NCBI RefSeq assembly: GCF_021735925.1
Contig: NZ_WMEA01000001.1
Coordinates: 2,138,001 to 2,202,000 of the forward strand
Direction: 5' to 3'
DNA length: 64,000 bases
From: Loktanella sp. M215
Lineage (GTDB): Bacteria > Pseudomonadota > Alphaproteobacteria > Rhodobacterales > Rhodobacteraceae
Under the pieces are notes generated by a model. It was not told where the DNA came from, did not search any database, and saw nothing but the letters and a program-made list of their open reading frames with translations. Position numbers and translations under genes: made by a program. Below, piece by piece: positions 58,125-64,000 of this stretch. Position 1 is the first letter of the stretch. Each line of letters begins with the position of its first letter.

Positions 58125-58967
58125 ATGCGCATCAAGCACATCATTCTGGGGGGAGTGATTGCAGGGTTGTGCACCACATCCGTGGCTGCCGATCTGCAAC
58201 ATCGCCCCGTATCCCGAGAGGATCTTGCCACCGCACAGGTGGTCGAAGCGGCCGCGCGCCTTGGCTCATTTCGCCCCGTCGCGCGCCCCGACCACATGAT
58301 CCGGTATCCCGTCCAAGTCATCAAGGGGGCGCCCAGCGTGCGTCCGCAGGTCCGTCCGACCTTTGTGCCGCATACCCGCTGGGGCAAGGGACCGGTGGCG
58401 AAGGCCTGGGCGCGGGCGACGATGTCGGCGGTCGCGGCACAGGGACTCGATTCGATTGTGCCGCGCGATATCGACGCCTGGTGCCCCGCCTACGCCGAAA
58501 ACAGCCCGACGCTGCGCCGCGCCTTTTGGGTCGGCATGATGTCGGCGCTGTCCAAGCACGAAAGCACATACAACCCCAAGGCGGTGGGCGGCGGCGGGTT
58601 GTGGTATGGGTTGTTGCAGATCCTGCCGGCCACGGCGCGGGGCTACGGCTGTCGCGCCACCACCGGCACGGCCCTGCAGAACCCGATCGACAACCTGTCC
58701 TGTGCCGCCCGGATCATGGCGCGCACGGTCAAGCGCGACCGCGCGGTGGCGCTGCACGACGGGCGCTGGCGGGGGGTGGCTGCGGATTGGGGTCCGATGA
58801 GCAACCGCGCCAAGATTGCAGAGATGTCCGACTGGACCCGCAAGCAGGATTACTGCGTCGTGCGCGAACGTCCGCGCCCCGTGCTGCGCCCCGCGACGGT
58901 CGTGGCCGCCGGAGAGGCCGCCGCCTCGGCTAGGGTTTCAACAATGGGCGCCGGGTCATTCGAATGA
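58125..58967 (+). CDS. Secreted lytic transglycosylase (SLT domain)
   Basis: 280 residues. A signal peptide (IILGGVIAGLCTTSVAA) leads to a proline/arginine-rich spacer, then an SLT-like domain: catalytic Glu in ALSKHESTYNPKA, then LLQILPATARGYGC, NPIDNLSCAARIMART. Cys pairs in the domain could form disulfides. It cleaves peptidoglycan in the periplasm. Its last 38 bases overlap the convergent acyltransferase gene, so the two stop regions are interlocked. Confidence 0.85.
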   Translation: MRIKHIILGGVIAGLCTTSVAADLQHRPVSREDLATAQVVEAAARLGSFRPVARPDHMIRYPVQVIKGAPSVRPQVRPTFVPHTRWGKGPVAKAWARATMSAVAAQGLDSIVPRDIDAWCPAYAENSPTLRRAFWVGMMSALSKHESTYNPKAVGGGGLWYGLLQILPATARGYGCRATTGTALQNPIDNLSCAARIMARTVKRDRAVALHDGRWRGVAADWGPMSNRAKIAEMSDWTRKQDYCVVRERPRPVLRPATVVAAGEAAASARVSTMGAGSFE

Positions 58968-59790
58968 TGTTGACCGTGGGGGCGTCGATGCCGCCCAGCG
59001 CGAGGGTCGCCTTTTTCAGCATCTCGATTCCCTCTTCAGAGGATTTCGGCAGGGCAGAGGCCTGAATAGGCTCTCCGACCGTGATGCGATAGGGCTGGCG
59101 GTCCTTGTTCAGCGTCTCGTGGAACAGGGTCACGTCGCGCAGGGTCGGGTGTATCATGTCGAAGAGGTAGAACAGCGCCGAGTTGCGCGCCTGCACGTTG
59201 ATCGGGATCACCGGCAGGTCGAACTTGCGCGCGAGCATGGCCGCTGACGCCATCCAGGGGCGTTCGTGCAGCTTGAAGCCGCGGCGTTTGGCCAGACGGC
59301 CAGAGGGGAAGATGACGCCAAGACGCCCGGCCTCGGTCGCTTCGCGCACGTAGTCGAGCGTGTTGCGGGTCTTTTCGCGGGTCCGCCGGTCCAAGCGCCA
59401 TTCGACGGGGCAGATCATGTCCTGCATCTGCGGCATGACGCGCAGGATGTCGGAATTGGCGAAGAAATAGACGTCGGGCCGTGTCCGGGCGATGACGTGG
59501 TGCAGGATGATGCCGTCGGCGATCCCGGTCGGGTGGTTCGCCACGACCAGTGCGGGACCGTGCAGCGGCAGGTTGGACAGACCCGACACCTCCACATGCT
59601 TGGCCAGCAGATCGCCCATCTTGCCCATGATCTGGGAGGAGGGCGCGTCACGCAGACCGGAGGCGATATCCACCGTCTTGTCGTAGGCGAGGGCCAGATG
59701 CATCAGCCCGCGCAAGTATTTCATGCCCGGCCAAGACCGGTACATCCAGGGTGCGCGTTCGACGATCAGCGGATCTATGCGGTCTTTCAT
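58930..59790 (-). CDS. PlsC-like lysophospholipid acyltransferase
   Basis: 286 residues of acyltransferase fold. The expected HxxxxD motif appears as NHPTGIADG (His86, Asp92), one residue longer than the usual spacing. The later GVIFPSGRLAKRRGFKLHE corresponds to the EGTR-type block. This variant set resembles the haemolysin/ornithine-lipid-type acyltransferases rather than PlsC itself. Substrate unknown; probably membrane-associated. It is tail-to-tail overlapped with the transglycosylase gene. Confidence 0.8.
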   Translation of the reverse strand: MKDRIDPLIVERAPWMYRSWPGMKYLRGLMHLALAYDKTVDIASGLRDAPSSQIMGKMGDLLAKHVEVSGLSNLPLHGPALVVANHPTGIADGIILHHVIARTRPDVYFFANSDILRVMPQMQDMICPVEWRLDRRTREKTRNTLDYVREATEAGRLGVIFPSGRLAKRRGFKLHERPWMASAAMLARKFDLPVIPINVQARNSALFYLFDMIHPTLRDVTLFHETLNKDRQPYRITVGEPIQASALPKSSEEGIEMLKKATLALGGIDAPTVNIIRMTRRPLLKP

Positions 59791-59861
59791 AAACTCTTAA
59801 TGCCCGGAAACGGTAACGGTTCCATGTCATCTACGGAGTCTTAACCACCGCGCCAAGAGAG

Positions 59862-62414
59862 TCACTGCAAAAGGCGGGTCACCATCTCTGTCGTATCGCG
59901 CGACAGGCCTTCGGTGCGTGCAATGCGTTGTAATGCTTGCCGCATCAGCGTCTGCCGGTCGGCATCATACCGCTTAAGGCTGTCGAAGGCCGTCACCATC
60001 CGTGCTGTCGTCTGCGGATTGAGGGGGTCAAGCCGGATCAGCCAGTCCGCCAGAAGCGCGTAGGCGGCGCCGTCCGCGCAGTGGAATCCCGCCGGATGCG
60101 CGGCCAGCGCGCCCATCACGCTGCGAAAGCGGTTGGGGTTCTTCCACTGAAAATCCGGGTGCTGCGTCAGGCGGGTCGCCGTGTCGACGGCTGCCGCGGG
60201 GGCGGCCATGGTGATCTGGATGCCGAACCACTTGTTCAGCACCAAGCGGTCGTCCTTCCACTGGTCGTAGAAGCGGGCGACTGCGGCCTCGCCGCGGCCC
60301 GCGTGCAGCACGGCAGCGAGGGCTGCAAGTTGCTGGGTCATGTTGTCGGCGGCGTCGAACTGCGCCTGTGCGGCGGCCCCGTCGTCCAGTTCCGACAGCA
60401 GCATCAGGATCGCATTGCCAAGCGCGCGTTGCCCGCCCTGCCGGGCGTCGGGGGCAAACGGGCTTTGGACCTGCATGTCGGCGTAAAGGCGTGGCAGGAT
60501 ATCGGACAGCGCCTGCGCCGTCTGTTTGCGGACGGCCTGTCGCACCCGGTGGATCTGCACCGGATCCGGAGTTTCGCCCGCCGCAGCCAAGGCGATGGCC
60601 AGATCGGTTTCTGACGGCAGATGAGAGATCAGGGCGCGCAAGGCGGGGTCCAGCGTGCTGTCGGTCAGCGTCGCGCGCAAGCCGTCGAGGTAGCCCGCAT
60701 CCGGCGCGCCGCCGCCCGCGTGGATCAGGTCCAGCAGCATGTCGCGGGCCAAATTGCGGCCTGCGTCCCAGCGATTGAACGGATCGGTGTCATGGGCGAG
60801 CAGGAACGCACGCTCGCCCGCGGGCGGCGTGCGATCGACGATGACGGGGGCCGAGAAGTCGCGCAGAATCGACGGGATCGGGCGCGCGGCGAGGCCGTCG
60901 AAGGTAAAGGTCTGGGTGGCCTGCGTCAGCTCCAGCAGTGTGGTCGGCAGCACCTCGGCCCCGGTGTCGTCCAGCAGGCCCAAGGCCACGGGGATGTGCA
61001 GCGGCATCTTGTCGGGCTGGCCGGGCGTGGGTGGCGTTTTCTGCGTGATGTGAAGGCTGTAGGTGCCGTTCTTGAAGTCGTCGGTCACGGTCAGGCGCGG
61101 TGTGCCGGCCTGCGCATACCAGCGCTTGAATTGGGTCAGATCGCGGCCCGTAGCGTCGGTAAAACAGGCCAGCCAATCCTCGATCGTGGCGGCCTGCCCG
61201 TCGTGCCGGTCGAAATAGAGGTCGAGTGCGGCGCGGTAGCCGTCGTCGCCCACCAGCCGTTTCAGCATGCCGACCAGTTCAGCGCCCTTTTCGTAGACGG
61301 TGACGGTGTAGAAGTTGTTGATCTCGACAAAACTCTCTGGCCTTACCGGGTGCGACAGGGGGCCTGCGTCCTCCTGGAACTGGCGGTTGCGCATGACGAG
61401 GGCATCCTCGATCCGCTTGACGGCGTGGCCGTGCAGGTCGCCGGTGAAGGACTGGTCGCGAAAGACGGTCAGACCTTCCTTGAGGCAGAGCTGGAACCAG
61501 TCGCGGCAGGTGATCCGGTTGCCGGTCCAATTGTGGAAATACTCGTGAGCGATGATCGCCTCGACCCGCTGAAAATCGGTGTCGGTCGATGTCGCCTGAT
61601 TGGCCAGAACGGCGCTTGAGTTGAAAATGTTCAAGCCCTTGTTTTCCATTGCGCCCATATTGAAGTCATCGACGGCGACGATGTTGAAAACGTCTAGGTC
61701 ATAGGCGCGGCCATAGGTCTGTTCGTCCCAGATCATCGACCGGATCAAGGCCCCCATGCCAAAGGCGCATTTGTCCAGATCGGGGGCGCGGACCCAGATG
61801 TTCAGGTCGACGTCGCGACCTTCCATCGTGGTGAAGGTATCGTGGTGCGCTGCAAGGTCGCCCGCCACCAGCGCGAAGAGGTAGGCGGGTTTGGGCCAGG
61901 GGTCGTGCCATTCGGCCCAGCCGTCGCCCGACGCCGTGGGATTGCCGTTCGATAGCAGCACCGGCAGATCGCTTTCGATGCGGACGGTGAAGACGCCCAT
62001 GACGTCGGGGCGGTCGGGGTAGTAGGTGATCTTGCGGAAACCCTCCGCCTCGCACTGGGTGCAGTACATGCCGTTCGACATGTAAAGCCCTTCGAGGGCC
62101 GTGTTGTCGGCGGGTGCGATCTCGACTTCTGCCTCCCAGACGAAGGGCGCGTCGGGGACGTCGCAGGTCAGGCCCGTGGCGGTGACCTGCGGTGTGACGG
62201 GCGTGCCGTCCACGGCTGCGCTGATCAGACGCAGGCTCTCTCCGTGCAGGAAAAAAGGCTGCCGGGGGCTGTCCGGGTTGGGTTTGAAGGCGATCCGGGA
62301 CAGCACGCGCGTGGTCTGTGGTGCAAGGCGAAATGTCAGGTCCACACTTTCCACCAGCCATCCGGGGGCCATATAGTCGGCAAGATGAATGGCTTGCGGC
62401 GCTGCGTCTTTCAT
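59862..62414 (-). CDS. pepN: Aminopeptidase N (M1 family)
   Basis: 850 residues, matching the E. coli PepN-type length. The exopeptidase motif GAMENKG and zinc site HEYFHNWTGNR, with the second-shell Glu further on (CLKEGLTVFRDQSF), are complete. A C-terminal helical domain ends in RDTTEMVTRLLQ. It removes N-terminal residues from peptides in the cytoplasm. It is well separated from neighbours. Confidence 0.96.
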   Translation of the reverse strand: MKDAAPQAIHLADYMAPGWLVESVDLTFRLAPQTTRVLSRIAFKPNPDSPRQPFFLHGESLRLISAAVDGTPVTPQVTATGLTCDVPDAPFVWEAEVEIAPADNTALEGLYMSNGMYCTQCEAEGFRKITYYPDRPDVMGVFTVRIESDLPVLLSNGNPTASGDGWAEWHDPWPKPAYLFALVAGDLAAHHDTFTTMEGRDVDLNIWVRAPDLDKCAFGMGALIRSMIWDEQTYGRAYDLDVFNIVAVDDFNMGAMENKGLNIFNSSAVLANQATSTDTDFQRVEAIIAHEYFHNWTGNRITCRDWFQLCLKEGLTVFRDQSFTGDLHGHAVKRIEDALVMRNRQFQEDAGPLSHPVRPESFVEINNFYTVTVYEKGAELVGMLKRLVGDDGYRAALDLYFDRHDGQAATIEDWLACFTDATGRDLTQFKRWYAQAGTPRLTVTDDFKNGTYSLHITQKTPPTPGQPDKMPLHIPVALGLLDDTGAEVLPTTLLELTQATQTFTFDGLAARPIPSILRDFSAPVIVDRTPPAGERAFLLAHDTDPFNRWDAGRNLARDMLLDLIHAGGGAPDAGYLDGLRATLTDSTLDPALRALISHLPSETDLAIALAAAGETPDPVQIHRVRQAVRKQTAQALSDILPRLYADMQVQSPFAPDARQGGQRALGNAILMLLSELDDGAAAQAQFDAADNMTQQLAALAAVLHAGRGEAAVARFYDQWKDDRLVLNKWFGIQITMAAPAAAVDTATRLTQHPDFQWKNPNRFRSVMGALAAHPAGFHCADGAAYALLADWLIRLDPLNPQTTARMVTAFDSLKRYDADRQTLMRQALQRIARTEGLSRDTTEMVTRLLQ

Positions 62415-62513
62415 GGGATCGACCTTCCGGGGTGAAACTGTGTGGTTGCGGCGACGTTATGAATTCGAACCCGCCGCGGCAAGCGGCGGCAGACAGACAG
62501 GACGGAGTACAAC

Positions 62514-62717
62514 ATGTCAGCACCCAAGACGGATCTGGACAAGCAGGAAAAACGTCACCGCGGGCCGCTGCGCGGCATGGCGGTGGTCGTGGGGTTCGCG
62601 CTGCTGCTTCTGGTCGGACTGCTGTTCTGGACAAGCTCGAACGGGAATACGCCCGAAGGCGCCGACACCCAGATCGACGCACGCACCGGCGCCGAAGTGC
62701 CTGCCGACAGCAACTGA
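62514..62717 (+). CDS. Small single-helix membrane protein
   Basis: 67 residues: a charged start (SAPKTDLDKQEKRHRGPLRG), one hydrophobic helix (MAVVVGFALLLLVGLLFW) and a polar acidic tail. The orientation is probably N-in. An AGGACGGAG site precedes the ATG. No family was recognised. It sits three bases upstream of the DUF2256 gene and may be co-transcribed with it. Confidence 0.7.
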   Translation: MSAPKTDLDKQEKRHRGPLRGMAVVVGFALLLLVGLLFWTSSNGNTPEGADTQIDARTGAEVPADSN

Positions 62718-62720
62718 GCC

Positions 62721-62879
62721 ATGCCGCGCATGCGCAAGAAGGCGGATCTGCCGGTCAAGGTCTGCGCAAACTGCGGTCGCCCCTTCACGTGGCGCAAGGC
62801 CTGGGCAAAGGTCTGGGACGAGGTGCGCTATTGCTCTGACCGGTGCAGGGGGGCACGCAAGCCGTCAGCCGGGGGCTGA
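62721..62879 (+). CDS. DUF2256 zinc-ribbon-like protein
   Basis: 52 residues. Two Cys pairs, [13 protein letters not shown] and [11 protein letters not shown], form the CxxC...CxxxC pattern of DUF2256, which suggests a zinc-binding motif. The length matches the family. Function unknown. It follows the small membrane gene by three bases, and a 90-base gap with a palindrome separates it from malate synthase. Confidence 0.85.
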   Translation: MPRMRKKADLPVKVCANCGRPFTWRKAWAKVWDEVRYCSDRCRGARKPSAGG

Positions 62880-62889
62880 ACAGCGGATT

Positions 62890-62906
62890 GGTCAGAATTT
62901 CTGACC
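62890..62906. promoter_or_regulatory. Perfect palindrome upstream of glcB, candidate operator
   Basis: GGTCAGAA-T-TTCTGACC is an 8-bp perfect inverted repeat with a one-base centre. It lies about 62 bases before the glcB start, and a TATCAT that could serve as -10 lies at 62923-62928. A TGGTC half-site style resembles operators of FadR/GntR-type regulators, but no regulator gene is in view. Confidence 0.45.
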
Positions 62907-62968
62907 GCGTCTGGACCTTGGTTATCATATCCTGTAGCGAGCGTTCAACACACGCAAAGGATATCGTC

Positions 62969-64000
62969 ATGGTCGAACGCTTGAACAGGGCCGGTCTGCA
63001 AGTCGCACCCGTGCTCGTTGATTTTATCGAGACTGCAGCCCTGCCCGGAACGGGCCTGTCGGCCGAGGCCTTCTGGGACGGGTTTGCAGCCTTGGTAGCC
63101 GAGATGGGACCGCGCAACCGCGATCTGCTGGCCAAGCGTGAAGACCTGCAGGCCCGCATTGATGCCTGGCACCGCGATCACCGGGACGGCGCGTTCGATC
63201 CTGCGGCCTACCGCGCGTTTCTGGAAGAGATTGGTTATCTGGTTCCCGAGGGGCCGGATTTCAGCGTGGGCACGCAGCATGTCGACCCCGAGATTGCCAG
63301 CATCCCCGGACCGCAACTGGTCGTGCCGATCATGAACGCGCGGTTCGCGCTGAACGCCGCGAATGCGCGCTGGGGCAGCCTTTATGACGCGCTTTACGGC
63401 ACCGATGCGCTGGGCGATCTGCCCCGTGGCAAGGGCTATGACGCCGACCGCGGCGCGCGCGCGATCGCCTGGGGGCGGGCGCATCTGGACCGCGTGGCGC
63501 CGTTGGCGCACGGATCCTGGGCCGATATCGATGCCTTGAGCGTCGAGGACGGGATGCTGACGCCGCAACTGGCGGATCAGGGGCAGTTCGCGGGCTATAC
63601 CGGGTCGGGTAACGCGCTGACAATCATGTTGCGCGTCAACGGCTTGCTGATCGAAATTGAAGTTGATCCAAAGTCCGAGATCGGCGCACAGGATAAGGCC
63701 GGCATCAGCGACATCCGGTTCGAATCCGCGATTTCTGCCATCATGGATTGCGAGGATTCCGTCGCCGCCGTGGACGCCGAAGACAAGGTGCTGGCCTATG
63801 GCAACTGGCTGGGCCTGATGCGTGGCGACCTTGAAGAGCAGGTCACAAAGGGTGGCGAGACCTTCACCCGCGCGCTGCACGGCGACCGCGTCTTTACTGC
63901 GCCCGACGGCGACGACATCACCTTCAAGGGCCGGTCCCTGATGCTGATCCGCAACGTGGGCCACTTGATGACCAATCCCGCCGTGCTGGACGCCGAAGGC
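62969..64000 (+). CDS. glcB: Malate synthase G, 5' part
   Basis: The first 344 codons are present; the gene runs off the right edge. The N-terminus [21 protein letters not shown] and the blocks [33 protein letters not shown], then [32 protein letters not shown], match malate synthase G. The enzyme joins glyoxylate and acetyl-CoA to malate (glyoxylate bypass). AAAGGA precedes the ATG. Active-site residues further along are outside the window. Confidence 0.95.
   Translation, partial: MVERLNRAGLQVAPVLVDFIETAALPGTGLSAEAFWDGFAALVAEMGPRNRDLLAKREDLQARIDAWHRDHRDGAFDPAAYRAFLEEIGYLVPEGPDFSVGTQHVDPEIASIPGPQLVVPIMNARFALNAANARWGSLYDALYGTDALGDLPRGKGYDADRGARAIAWGRAHLDRVAPLAHGSWADIDALSVEDGMLTPQLADQGQFAGYTGSGNALTIMLRVNGLLIEIEVDPKSEIGAQDKAGISDIRFESAISAIMDCEDSVAAVDAEDKVLAYGNWLGLMRGDLEEQVTKGGETFTRALHGDRVFTAPDGDDITFKGRSLMLIRNVGHLMTNPAVLDAEG

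Overview
The window reads as a chromosomal stretch from a GC-rich marine-type alphaproteobacterium of the Rhodobacterales (Roseobacter/Rhodobacter group). Reasons: the division and cell-wall (dcw) genes carry order-specific inserts such as two tandem DUF2484 genes between murC and murB; an aerobic-type cobaltochelatase pair cobS/cobT lies near a DnaJ-like gene and bolA; the FtsZ, LpxC, BamD and RecN order is typical; and a DUF1127 gene is followed by hairpins with CCTCCTCCC loops, as in the CcsR/cuckoo small-RNA loci of Rhodobacter. No phage, transposon or CRISPR array was seen.

Layout. 1-4.4 kb: end of a DUF2147 gene, a lytic transglycosylase lipoprotein, glutaminase, an alpha/beta hydrolase, hisB-hisH and a small AsnC-type ligand-binding protein. 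4.4-4.8 kb: two tRNA-Gly(GCC) genes in a 200-bp tandem repeat. 4.9-9.7 kb: pyruvate carboxylase downstream of an FMN-dependent L-lactate dehydrogenase-type gene. 9.8-13.2 kb: a UvrD/PcrA helicase and a LysE exporter. 13.37-14.39 kb: on the minus strand, a DUF1127 RNA-binding-type protein followed by a tandem array of 19 hairpins, each showing CCTCCTCCC in its loop. This is the most notable element in the window. 14.7-15.7 kb: Mrp/ApbC. 15.75-16.38 kb: a long dcw leader with a DnaA-box-like dyad and an UpsM-like small RNA ending in a strong terminator. 16.4-41.9 kb: mraZ-rsmH-ftsL-ftsI-murE-murF-mraY-(unknown)-murD-[flavoprotein on the opposite strand]-ftsW-murG-murC-DUF2484-DUF2484-murB-ddl-ftsQ-ftsA-//-ftsZ-lpxC-bamD-recN. 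42-47.3 kb: FAD-linked D-lactate dehydrogenase-type oxidase, ClC channel, DUF427, aminopeptidase P. 47.4-55.7 kb: cobT, FMN reductase, lipoprotein, cobS, ECF sigma/anti-sigma pair, exported MsrB, membrane protein, DnaJ-like protein, BolA, DUF4177 protein. 55.8-64 kb: gatB, a DJ-1/PfpI protein, a second lytic transglycosylase, an acyltransferase, pepN, two very small genes, and the 5' part of malate synthase G.

How they work together. The dcw block makes lipid-linked peptidoglycan precursor (MurC-F, MraY, MurG, MurB, Ddl) and the divisome (FtsL, I, W, Q, A, Z). MurE carries the meso-diaminopimelate signature. LpxC and BamD add outer-membrane biogenesis. The lactate-oxidising enzyme, pyruvate carboxylase and malate synthase are anaplerotic enzymes. 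The CCTCCTCCC loops resemble the anti-Shine-Dalgarno sequence; in Rhodobacter such RNAs act in stress responses with a DUF1127 protein, so a stress-induced post-transcriptional role is inferred here.

All calls rest on reading the sequence and on family knowledge. No database search or folding program was run. Start codons were chosen from family length, overlap with the upstream gene and Shine-Dalgarno-like sequence.
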